Below, piece by piece: positions 25,535 to 36,500 of a DNA stretch of 64,000 nt. The translations under genes and the position numbers were made by a program. The stretch comes from Sipunculus nudus (taxonomy: Eukaryota > Annelida > Sipuncula > Golfingiida > Sipunculidae), in NCBI GenBank assembly GCA_026874595.1, contig CM049313.1:28022008-28086007 (forward strand), in the 5' to 3' direction. Below the pieces are notes generated by a model. That model did no database searches, was not told the origin of the DNA, and saw only the letters and a list, made by a program, of their open reading frames with translations. Position 1 is the first letter of the stretch. The number at the start of each line of letters is the position of its first letter.

Positions 25535-25799
25535 GTCTAAACAATCTGAGTGTGTAAATATTGAACAACAATGTGTGCTTAATGAACAACTGATATATAT
25601 ATTATTCAGTGGTTCTCTGTATATATGCTTATTTACTATGTTATATATTATTAATAAAAGGTTGTGGGAACCTGTGGGAAAAAGAGTTTCTTCCCTGACT
25701 TTTTTTTCTTCCCAGAAATTTCCTTTTCTTCCCTGAGAAGGGGAAAATACCTATCTTCCCAACAGGTTTGCCAACCCTGTACTTAGTACAACAGGAAAA

Positions 25800-25820
25800 A
25801 ACCTGGGTTTAACCCAGGTT
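25800..25820. other. Short hairpin
   Basis: AACCTGGGT-TTA-ACCCAGGTT, a perfect 9-bp stem just outside the hAT-like element. Confidence 0.6.
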
Positions 25821-26010
25821 GGGGAAAAATAAGTTTTACCGGGGTTTTACCAAAGTTTTCATAAAAAATTTCATCAAAGTTTAAATAAAATGCTCTTATT
25901 TTTTTCATACTCGATGAAAATTGACACAGGTAACATGTAAACAGGTAAACAACCAATTCATTTAATGTTTTTATCATGGTCAATTTCGGTCAATTTTACT
26001 CCATTTCAGT

Positions 26011-26043
26011 GAATAGTCTGTCCCAGCCAAGGACAGACTATTC
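26011..26043. other. Hairpin with 13-bp perfect stem
   Basis: GAATAGTCTGTCC, a 7-base loop, then GGACAGACTATTC. No neighbouring gene explains it. Confidence 0.7.
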
Positions 26044-26641
26044 TGTTCTACCTAGCCCTAGCACCTGTGCTCTCTTACTACGCTAAGCTGTGCAAGAGCC
26101 CTAGAAGATGATTTGAGGAAACTGGTGACATTCTACATGACAATTAAATTCTGATATTTCGTCTAAAAATGTCGTATTCGTTAGGAAATAAAGATATTCT
26201 AATCAAATACGCATATAACATACCACTTAGACAGTGTTTGTCTACTTCAAATGTTGATTAGAAGAATATGTATTATCCTATATAAACGGTGATACACAGG
26301 GAACGATGTGCACTCTGGGTTTTCCCCCAGCCACAGCTGGCCGGCAGCCGCCTGTGTAACCAGTGGTAATGGGCCGTGTTGGCTCAGCGAGCAAAGGTCA
26401 GGCAGTTCATTGTTTCAGATTCTGAGACAGTTTCAAGCGCAAGGGTTGCAAAGTTTTAAAAGTGAGTCTTGTTTACATACTAAAACATAATATTTATCTG
26501 AATTTCTTGGTCATTCGAATAAAGTACTATATCTCCCTCAGATTACTTACAGTTTCCTTGTCATAAACGCAATATTTGATTTTACATGATTTTTTTCCGA
26601 CAAGGGTTTGAAGTTCTCCAGTTTACTCTGAAGCTTTTTAT

Positions 26642-26667
26642 GCGGTATCCAGAGTCCTGGATACCGC
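26642..26667. other. Hairpin with 11-bp perfect stem
   Basis: GCGGTATCCAG-AGTC-CTGGATACCGC, flanked by ATG...CAT that would extend the stem with a bulge. Confidence 0.7.
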
Positions 26668-27355
26668 CGCATTTAATGCAGTTATGTTCTACCCTGCACT
26701 TCTAGGGATATGGTCTTTGACTATAGTATATGTCCGGGTTGGCTGTAATTGCCCTAAACCTTTGTGGTGGAATCAACAACTAGGATTCTCCTTTCATGCG
26801 TAATTGTTTATGCAGACAGCTAGCAGCGCGAATTGGAATATTGTGTCTTTGGACGAGGCAATCTAAACCAAAGACATACATTCATAAAACTTGACCTGAG
26901 CGATAATAAAAGATCGAAGAAACTTTCTTATCATATGGTCATTATTACTCAATTTGAAGAGAATATTTTTATGGGTTTTCGCATACCTAAGAAAACAGTG
27001 ATGTGCCTGAAGACATTAGCTGGTTACATTGGCCTAGATGGGCCTATTGTCATACTATATACTTACCGAAGGAGCTAACGACCACGTCCTGCCTGCCCGC
27101 AGATTCATATTTCCCGCCAGCACAAAGTAAATGCCGAAATCGTAACCTCCTATCATATCCAAATATTTTCTTTTAAACTTGGACGATAGGTGCTTTGAAA
27201 CTTTTTACCCGCCAAATTCACAAGTTTGTTACGCCTGTAGACATGGGTAGGAAAATATATATGAAAAAGTGTCAGGTTCATTTTATTTATCGTCTATTTA
27301 TGAGCCACCTTCCCCAGATGGAACCACTCTCCACATGAATAATGACTTAGAATGG

Positions 27356-27375
27356 CACACACACACACACACACA
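27356..27375. repeat. (CA)n microsatellite
   Basis: Ten CA units. Confidence 0.95.
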
Positions 27376-28510
27376 TCTCGTTGTCCATGCAATCACATAA
27401 ATTATAGCAACAGGTTATAAGTAAAAAGCCGTATGTATTGTATTTAATAAAGTCCCCCCCCCTTATAAATAGGCCTATGTCTGATCTATATGAACTTGTT
27501 TTTATAAGAGCAAAATATGGATGTCTTATAAAAGCGGAAATGTGCCATATACGAAACAATAAAAAAAAAATATCATCATTTTGAGAGGAGGCTAGCAACA
27601 CACAGTGACACATAGACCTTCATCAAACATTGGTTATGTATTACGCCCACAATTAAGGAAAATTATGTTCAAATATACATCACTGAGTGCTGGTTTAGAC
27701 CATAAAGTTATATAATTAAAATGTCAACTTATCTTAAAGTTAGGATTGGGGAATTGAATCAGGTATAATGTTTTAAAAATAAGATATATTATTTTTCCAG
27801 TTTAGGTTTAATTAATTCTAATCCAGATTTATCTTTATAATGTATAAATCATTAAAATTTTTTCTTAAAAATAAATGACATTTTCAGACTAAATTTAATA
27901 AAATTATACTATAAATACTGTCATGAAGCACTACAGCGATTTTTAACAAACATTTAATTTTTCAACAAGGACAATGACACACGAACATGACATAAGACAT
28001 AAAGATACCCTTGTTACAAATAAAACCAGAACTAAAAATAAGACAGCAGACAACTAACTGAAAAACATTATATGACAACAAAAGTCACAAATGAACTGAC
28101 CAATTCATTATTGACAAAATTTCACTCATAGTCTCCAAGGATTGATTTGCTACAAAATTTCATTAATACATATAAAGACAAATGTCTTCAGATAAACTGT
28201 TATATCTGTAACAAACACAAAAAAAAATCCTTAAAATAGATTACAAACTGTTATTTCAGTAACTCAGGTGGATAATCTTCCCAGTTTCCTACTAAATTTC
28301 TTCATTAAATCATATAATCTCATATTTTGTGAAATGTATAACACATAACCTGCATATTATGTATTTTGTATGTATATTTCTATATGTGTCACAGGTTGCT
28401 TTTGTGTCAGCAGATAAAAAATCCTTAACAACAGTCTCCAGACACAATTAAAACAAAAAATGATGTTGAATAATTGTTTATGGATACATTACTTTTATGT
28501 CAAATAAATA

Positions 28511-28513
<3 letters not shown>

Positions 28514-28554
<41 letters not shown>
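28514..28554. repeat. (CT)n microsatellite
   Basis: About 20 CT units with one interruption; a (TA)n run follows at 28,605-28,624. Confidence 0.95.
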
Positions 28555-28749
28555 ATGGTAAACTGAACTATGGAACCAACATTATAACCATAGTTATTAA
28601 TAGGATATATATATATATATATATGTTTTTGTGTGATTTGTACAATAGATTAAATGACATCCATTGGGGATTTTTTTTTCAATTGCATGTAAAATTATAA
28701 AAAAATAGGAATTTTTACATATAACAAGCATATTACAAAAATCATCCAT

Positions 28750-29091
28750 GCAGACTCAACATTGGCTGTATACATTTGGAGTTTTGGGCTAAATTCTGTG
28801 TTATAACACTGATTGGTCTGAAATGTTTGGGCTGAAGTAAACCCTTGGGGAAATTACATACAAAAATTGGGAGAGGTGGCTGTGTTTTTGTACCGATGAG
28901 GAACAAAAAATGGATTTTTAGCACTTTACAAGGCTTTTTGTGCATATGATCAGGTTAAAATTCAGCTAGGGTGTTCAAAATGCAGGATTTTACTGATACT
29001 TTGGTGAACATACATGGTTGCAATTTGCATATGGCTCCTGTTAATACCTACCATTTTGAGGTATCCTTTAAAGTGTTTTCATCCGTACCGA
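28750..29091 (+). repeat. Left part of the ~338-bp satellite, split by element B
   Basis: One diverged monomer of the satellite that fills 47,909-55,660, in the same orientation (GGTTTTGGGCTAAATTCTG-like start, TTGCATATGGCTCCTGTTAA, ending TTTTCATCCGTACCGA). It stops exactly at the element B terminus. Intact monomers (for example near 49,605) continue ACCGAATCAAATTGGC, and that continuation is found at 47,909. Confidence 0.9.
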
Positions 29092-29103
29092 CCCTTACAG
29101 AAA
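29092..29103 (+). repeat. Element B left terminal inverted repeat
   Basis: CCCTTACAGAAA, preceded by GA (target duplication). Confidence 0.9.
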
Positions 29104-29118
29104 TTTTTGGACACAGAG

Positions 29119-29855
29119 TATGCTTAAAGTATGCTTATTTTGTGCTTATTTAATGCTTTTCAGCAAAATTTTGTTTCAAAGAGTGCTTAAAGTGTGCTTT
29201 TTGAGAACTTAGAAATTTCACTGGATGATCCAACTGTGCTTAAAATGTACTTAATTCATACTTCCCATGAACACCACAAAATGTTAAAGTACAAAATCTA
29301 CCTAAAATGTGCTAGAATAGTACTTATTCTGTACTTATTTGTTCTGTACTTCTTAAAATGCTTCATTCATAATCCAGTATCAACACCAAAAACTACTAAG
29401 TCCAAAATGTACTTGAAATATGCTTCATTGGTGCTTCTTTTATACTTCCAAAATTTTCCTTTACAAAGGAGCCACTGAAATGCTTTGTAGTAAAGTGCTT
29501 AAATTAAGTTATATTGTGCTTATATTGTGCTCTCTGAAAAGAATGGAATATAACTAAGTGGGAATATGCTTTAAGTGTGCTTTAGTACTTTAAATATACC
29601 TCTGAGGTATAAACTCCAGTGTGAACATCAAAATCTACCAAGTCCAAAATGTACTTAAAATGTGCTTCATTGGTACTTCTTTCATACTTCTGAAATAATC
29701 CTGTACAAAGGAGCCATTGAAATGCTGTGTACTAAAGTGTACAAATACAAGTTCCACTGTGCTTAAATTGTGCTCATTTAAAAGTAGAGAATATAACAAA
29801 GTGGGACCATGCTTCAAGTGTGCTTTAGAAGTACTTCAAATATACCTCCGAGCAC
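29119..29855 (+). repeat. Element B left subterminal TGCTT array
   Basis: Dozens of TGCTT/TACTT motifs, many spaced about 11 bp (for example GTGCTTAAAGT followed by GTGCTTTTTGA near 29,183). A longer unit of about 243 bp is also repeated: the AGTCCAAAATGTACTT segment at 29,399 recurs at 29,641. All motifs share the plus-strand orientation of the right array. Open frames through it are low-complexity artefacts. Confidence 0.85.
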
Positions 29856-30060
29856 CAGTTAAATGTCCCCTTTTAGATGCACATGAAACACGACTTCCTT
29901 GAACCACCTTTGAAAATTCTGCTGAAGTTACAGAATAAGATTTGTTTACTGGTTGAAAATGGCCTCATTTGTTCCATCTAGATTAGCTGAAATGTGAGGG
30001 AAGGGTGAACAGGAGTATTTTCTTTATAATCTGCAGGTGCCTGGCATCAGTTTCACATGG
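29856..30060. other. Unassigned sequence between array and LINE remnant
   Basis: About 200 bp with no feature recognised. Confidence 0.5.
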
Positions 30061-30061
30061 G

Positions 30062-30628
30062 CCATGGTAATTTTTTTATTGAACTTTATTGACCAAAACC
30101 ATACAAAACACATAGTGCACATCATTACAATACTTTAAAAGCAAATATTTAATTCATGCCAGTGATCTAAAAGGGCTCAACTTTAAAGAGTTACGTGCCT
30201 TATCATTATATTTAGATTATTATAGTAAACAGGAAACATTGTGCTATAAACAGAAACGTGCATGAATAGTTCATTACTTTGTGTAATATTAAATAACAAA
30301 TGTATAATTTTTAACATGTGGATAAAGTAGTTATATCAAATACTGAACTGAAAGCATTCCATAAATTAACATCTTTAAAATGAATAGTTCTACACATTTA
30401 TGCACTCTTTCTGACTTGTACACATAGGCTTATTCACCGTCTCACAATAGACATGTATCTTCAGAAAGTCAAGAATATTCAGTGACAACAGAAATAATAC
30501 CTGTTTATCAGATTTTGTTTTATAATGTGCTTAGCTCATTAACCTAACAGTTCATATCTGGAGTTTCACCGATATATCAAGGTTCAGTTTTTAGCATCTC
30601 CTCAAACTTCAAAATAGCTGCTAGATAT

Positions 30629-30696
<68 letters not shown>

Positions 30697-31640
30697 TAAG
30701 AACTAGTATAGAATGAAATCATGCATGAACTTGGTAACAATATGAGCATTACCTAAAACTCATCATTAATTAGGAATCTTATTCCATAACATGTTAATCT
30801 GATAATGCCTATGTATCATCCAGAATAACACATAGAAAGTTTGTCTTTTTATACTTGCCATAATGTTCTTTCTAGCTCTGTATTTTTTTCTATATTTCTT
30901 AAATATAAAACATTTTTTTTAATTTTTTATCAATATTCAAAGATAACTTATGACAATAAGCCACACAATTTTGATAGTCTATATTTAAAGTATAAGCTAA
31001 GTCATTTATATTTTTGCCATTAATAAATATTTTCCTATCAGCTGCAAATATTATTTGAAACAATATAGTTGAATCATTTACTAAATTGATGATGTATACC
31101 AAAAAACAGCAACTGTTCCATTATTGAATCTTAAGGGACATAATAAGTAACCAACTTCAGTTCTGAGCTGGTCTGGTTATAATGAACAAAATAACTAATA
31201 ATTAAATGAAATAAATAACTAAAGAACCAACCATTTTCAATTCCCCTGATACAATATTTTCTGAGTTCTGACAATAAAATATCATGACACACATAACTGA
31301 AAGCCTTGGTAGATGTAAAAAAGACACCCATTGCACCATCATTGAGAGTATTCAAGAGCTTATATACCACTTACTAGTAAGTGTGACAAGAACTAGATTG
31401 GTACCATGAATCTTTCTAATTCCAAACTGGTACTCGTACAAAAAAATTGTTTTTCTTTTTAATTAAAGTTAATGTATTATAATGCGTCAGTTTTCCCCGA
31501 CTTTTGAAAAACAGGTGACAATGATAAAAGTTTACCCAGATGAAAGATCTATTATAAATGTGCACAAGAGGCCACATGTATAAATGATTGTAGGTTTTCA
31601 CAATTTTAGCAGTAAAGTTATTATAACCTTCATCTTAATC
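30062..31640 (-). pseudogene. Decayed LINE reverse transcriptase (L2/CR1-like)
   Basis: On the minus strand three overlapping frames carry reverse transcriptase blocks in the right order: FFKSRGKLTHYN (near 31,500, cf. FKSGD..NYRP); FTSTKAFSYVCHDILLSELR and YCIRGIENGWFFSYL (31,131-31,330, cf. DLSKAFDTV..LL.KL and GI.G....WF.SYL); and IFAADRKIFINGKNI then KLSLNID (30,899-31,060), where the catalytic FADD has become FAAD. Multiple frame changes make it clearly non-functional. A T-rich start at about 30,066 (complement of an A-rich LINE tail) suggests the 3' end. A (TA)n run at 30,632-30,693 interrupts it. It is nested in element B. Confidence 0.75.
30632..30693. repeat. (TA)n microsatellite
   Basis: About 31 uninterrupted units. 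Confidence 0.97.
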
Positions 31641-32013
31641 CTTTAAAGAAAAGACAGAATTTGTCACCTCCATTAAGACTGTAGTAGACACCGCACCTTA
31701 ATGGCTTCTGTTTCCAGTGCCTTGATGGGGAAAATGTCTTGAGGCACAGATGAAAACCAAGATGACTTGTCGCAACATAAAAAATTTTATGCCTACATGC
31801 TGGGTCAGAAGTCAGAAACCACAGTAGTTTTTAAATGTAGCTATATGGCAGTTATGATGAAAACAAATGGAAAACTATAATTACAAAGTCAGAGGTCAAC
31901 ATATTCTCATATTTGAACTGGAGCCTGCACCTATGATGTATGTTACAATTAGGATACATATATGAAACTCACATCTGCAGGAACTAACAGAAAAGGCTTA
32001 AACTTTACCAGTT
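31641..32013. other. Region downstream of the transposase stop
   Basis: Presumed 3' flank/untranslated region of the minus-strand transposase gene. I see no clear poly-A signal close to the stop and no other feature. Confidence 0.4.
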
Positions 32014-33566
32014 TCAGTCTTTCTCAAAACTGTTTGGAAATTTACATATAAAGCAGCTTACACCACATTCCACAAAAATACACATTTCCTTTAGCTTCAT
32101 CACTGGTACACAAATCACACTTTCTGTTTTCTTTACAGGAATTATGTTGGACAAGGTTGCATTTGTTTTATTGTCATTTGTTAAAAACTGAGGGGTTCTT
32201 TGTAGGATCTCGACCATGGCATAATATTCTCTTTGATTGCAGAGACATCTGCCGCTGCAGACTGATTTATTTGGACATTTGGATATGACAGTTAAAAAGA
32301 ATTTTACGAAACCAAATCCTTCTCCACTTTGAGAATCAAATGAGATGGTGTAGCTATTTCTTTTCTTCACACACTTATAACTTTGACTGTGAATGATAGT
32401 CCCAAAGAAGTACATCCGTTTAAACTTAGAAATATGTTTTGGTCGATATACTGCCCTTTGTAGTGCGCTGAAGAACTTTCCAGTGAGAGTTATACTGTTA
32501 CAGGCACCAACAATCTTAATCCCTGTACAGATTTCTTCCTTTATATTGTATCTTGTTACACCTCTCTCTAGTTTCTTAATAACTGACATTACTTCTGATC
32601 CATCTGGCACTTTTTTGATCAACAAGGGAATCTGCTGTTGAATACACACGCCCTGAATTATCTGAAGTTCAATTTTCTGTGTCCCTTTGAAAAGATGTTT
32701 TAACTCTCCGTTAAGATCTTCAAAATAAAATAGTGAGTTTGCCCACAAAGGTCCCAGGTCAAAAACTTTGCTTGGCAGGTGCAACAAAAGATGAATATTA
32801 AAACTTTCATGACGCCTCCCATAGAGCTGTTGCATTTGGACACAAAAGTGTTGAAGTAATCTTTGGGATTTATAAACATCTTCATGTAATATTGATGCAC
32901 CTAACAAAATATGAGCAGCTTCAACCAAAAGCAAAAAATGCTGAAAGTACATTTCTGGCAAGATTCCATAAAGACAAGGTAAGCTGTAATACAAAAGGAA
33001 AGACCTCCATTCTGCAGCTTTGAACCTAGAAAAGTTTTCTGAGAGAGCCCTTGGGACGCGTGTTAATTTGTTTGGTGGCTGAATGTTCAACAATCTCTGA
33101 TCAATCTCCTTAGTTTTTTTATGTAAACTGTAAGGTTCTTTTATATTCTTTTGGAACCAGATACCAACAAGCTGTCTTGTCACACCCAGTAGAAGCTGGT
33201 GCATATAGTCTATTGCTACACCAGAAACAAAATCAAACTTTGGCAAAAACATAAACCATGTTGTCCCTTTAAAACCATTTATTCTCCCCCCACTTAAATC
33301 AGCTGCTCTTGCATGTTCTAATGCACTTTCATGTGTTCTTGGCAACCCATGTCCACTCTCGGCATCAAGGTTATATGGATAAACACGGCACCATCCTTTC
33401 CCCCCTGTACTTGCAGTTTCTCCAGGTGAAAGACAACATGGACAACCATAGAGGCCATTAAACTGTGTCATTTCCATGAACAAACATTTGGCTGGGGAAT
33501 CCAAACTGGCAGAAAGAAGCATGCATCGGATTCTTTCTGTTTTACCATCTCTTGAGAACTGAAATC
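32014..33566 (-). CDS. Transposase exon 8, 1,553 nt including stop
   Basis: Acceptor CTTTATTTCAG|. It opens FQFSRDGKTERIRC and carries the SLDSPAK, GCPCC, AIDYMHQLLLG and FYFEDLNGELK blocks plus a cysteine-rich C-terminal stretch (CPNKSVCSGRCLC). Open for more than 500 codons without a break. Confidence 0.93.
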
Positions 33567-36500
33567 CTGAAATAAAGTTAAAACAAACATATTTAAGACG
33601 TTCACGTCTATTTATTTATAAAATGTTTAAAACAAAGAATTTACAGAAAAAAAAATATTTGGCACAGTTTCACTGCATACACAGGTACTATAAATAGTAG
33701 TTTCTACTGCAACTTGTTATGGAGGCATTTCTACCAGAAACTGTCTTGACATCTAATTTATGCCACATTTTGAATCATGTTACAGAACAATGTTGAGAGA
33801 TTTTTAAAAACACTCTTAAGTATAGTATTCAGTGCTAAATTCAATATAATAAACAGCCCTTTTTACCTAAATCAGGGAAGAACAAAATATACAAGTACAA
33901 ACCCTGTTTGTAAAGAGAACGTAGCTCCTCTGCAAAAGGTCTCATGAATGTTTTGAAGTCTGGCTTTCCTACACCAAACCAAAGTCCAGCAAATATCCGG
34001 TTCTTCCTGTGCATTCTGTAAAAAATATCATGATGAAAGATGCTCATTAATAGGGTGGTATTTTCTGTTGTAAGATACCTTCTTGTTTTCTGCTCCAGTT
34101 ATTTTATCATATATAGTATAATGATATAATATATATTAGCTCTGCAGAAAAATGGAATTCTCAGTGAAAAACTGGATTTGCCGCATAGCCACCACATGAC
34201 CCGGCTACTCTGTATTTGGCCTACAGAACCAGGTAAAAGTAGCCTTGAGCATCACAGGTTTCAGTACATTATAGATGTGCACATCTGAGAAAATGGCATG
34301 ACTGGTGTAATTTGCCAGTCTTGTAAAATAATACAGATATAAATGCATAATACATAAAAAAATAGTTGTCACCCTGAGTCAAAATAAATTTTTCAAATTT
34401 AAACATGCATAGCAGATTTCAAGGTAATCCATGCATTAATTATTGAGATACTGGAGCTTTTTATGAAAACATACTTAAAAGGCAGGGAAATTTAACTAAA
34501 TTTAAGGAGCATTTCTGAAGAACTAGAAAATAAGATGGGCCAGTTTTGTTTGAATTTTGCATGCTGACAGTGATATGTGTAAATGAGAAACACCATTTTA
34601 ATTTTTAGATCCCATGGTAATTTTTATTGAATTTTAAAACACAGTGTCCTACTTTCAGGTTGATCAAAGGCAAGGGATTGCCATTCAGCTAAAAATGTCA
34701 CTGTTACCTGATTTTGGGTTGCCATATTCCAGGATTTCAACAGGACTTGTCTGAATATAAGCATGAACATTCTGGGTCTTACCATTATTGTTTGTCACCT
34801 GTTAACAGGCAGATGGCTTTTCAATGGACTAAGGGTTATCGCTAAAGCTCAGATGACTTAGGTTCAGCTTAGCTAATAAGAAAACTCTGATACAGAAAGT
34901 GTAAGGTCATACCTGAGCTTTGGATCAAGTTCATTGATTATAATGTACACAGGCCACAGACCAAATAATGAAGAATGGAACACTGATACACCATCTGTGT
35001 TGATTTGAAAGGACAAATGGATCTCTTCATGTTTTTCTTTTTGAGTAGCATTGAGGAAAAATCCATCTTCACCAAAGTGATTCTTGTATAGTCTCCCATC
35101 CATCACATCAGAGATAATACCTGCTTGTTTAGGCCTAACCATTCTGTATTTCTTGATGTTATTGTAGGTTTGGTCATCTGAAATTAAATTGCATAATCCT
35201 GTTATCAGAGCATATTACTGTATATCCATATAATATGACAAAAATGATGCTAACTTAAGTCGAGAAATGGTTGCAAATAACATAAAAATATATATGTATA
35301 TATATTATATACATAAAATGAAGCTAATCTACATGCCTGTCACAAACACAAGATCACATTTGACTTAATATGTGTCACTGGTGTGACTTAATGATCCATT
35401 TGCTTGCTAAAGTGAATGTAGAAAATAATAAACATCTACATACCTACTAATAAACCTTGTTAGGATATTAGATTTTAAAAATCCATAAATACATGTTTTA
35501 TCTAAATACTAAGACAAAATATTAGGTTATGGAACATTTTGTACAACTCTAATCTGAGTCCATTTCCTTCAATGGGCATCATGGAATACTCATATATGCA
35601 TTACAAACTGTGATGCTAACTTGCAGCAGGACTTGATATTTCAAAAAGGTGATAAAGAAAAAAAATTAACTTTACCTCTTTTTCATACGACAGGATTTTA
35701 TACAAATATTCTAATAACTAATTCAGCTGATTACTATGACCCATGGGTCCCTTGTTTAAACTTCACCTACCCTGCAGAAGTGCTTTCATTTGCTCAGCTA
35801 TGGGAACTGTAATGAACCAGCTTGACTGAGTAGTTTTCTTCCTGCATACATCACAAAAGCTTGGAATATCTTTTTCATCTCCAAAGTAGGTTGAACAAAA
35901 CTTGCAGTAGTATTTGAAGCATATATGCTGCTTAAATTTGCTGAAGAAACCCTTGAACTGTTTAAGGGTGCAGATAAGAAGATTTGGTGCTAAGCAATGG
36001 AGCTCAACTACCATTAATATATCAGAAAGTGCTTCATTTGTTAATCCATGTTTCATGTACAGCATCATGAGAAGCAGCATACTCTGAGCCAGAGTTAAAC
36101 GCGAACCTTCATAAACTGGTTTGTCATCTGAAATGGATCAAGATGACATCTTCAACTTAAGAATAAGTTCTCACACTAATATAAATAATATTGAAACAAC
36201 AATGACTAGTACACAGACTTTTCCTGGGGAGTTTTGCTTGATAACAGGCACAAGTGAACAACTATCATCTGATTTAGCCCAATATTAACAAATAAATGAT
36301 TTAAATTATAGGTGGGTCTATTTTTAATTACCCTATTATGTTCCAATAATATACTAAATCTTAACAGATTAATTTTAGTAAAGCTGGTTATATTATACAC
36401 TTCAGGCAAATATCAGATATCTCCTGAACATAATGTTTGAAAATTCTGAGGCATTCTTAATTTGCCATAAATTTTCAGCATAATTTCAAATTTTGAACTT

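Larger units (their letters stand above)
24074..25779. mobile_element. hAT-like non-autonomous element with GGGTTGGCA ends
   Basis: Left end GGGTTGGCACAATCTTCCTG at 24,074; right end TTTGCCAACCCTG at 25,767-25,779, the form CAGGGTTGGCAAA being typical of hAT termini. Both flanks carry TACTTA (24,068-24,073 and 25,780-25,785). Inside each end is a GGGAAGAAA-rich tract in mirrored orientation (24,095-24,180 and 25,677-25,765). The interior holds an 81-bp tandem repeat, a tRNA-derived SINE and a broken open frame, but no hAT transposase. Assignment to hAT rests on the terminal sequence only; the exact target duplication (6 bp seen, 8 bp expected) is unresolved. Confidence 0.6.
26044..28510. other. 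Non-coding stretch, partly less AT-rich
   Basis: Around 26,290-26,470 and 27,080-27,250 the sequence is richer in G+C and CpG than its surroundings. It has a GTGAGT splice-donor-like site at about 26,461, so an unseen 5' exon is possible but not supported. A (CA)n run is at 27,356-27,375. The 26,833-27,078 open frame has no recognisable family. Confidence 0.35.

Noticed and set aside
26833-27078. 81-codon plus-strand frame as a gene
   Set aside because: No recognisable domain, no supporting splice or promoter context; length is within chance.
31368-31383. 16-bp perfect palindrome CACTTACTAGTAAGTG as an element B terminus
   Set aside because: It lies inside the dead LINE, has no partner, and the real termini with target duplications are at 29,092 and 47,908.
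33841-34047. The 68-codon minus-strand frame as a separate small gene
   Set aside because: It is transposase exon 7 with intron sequence read through at both ends; splice sites and phases join it to its neighbours.
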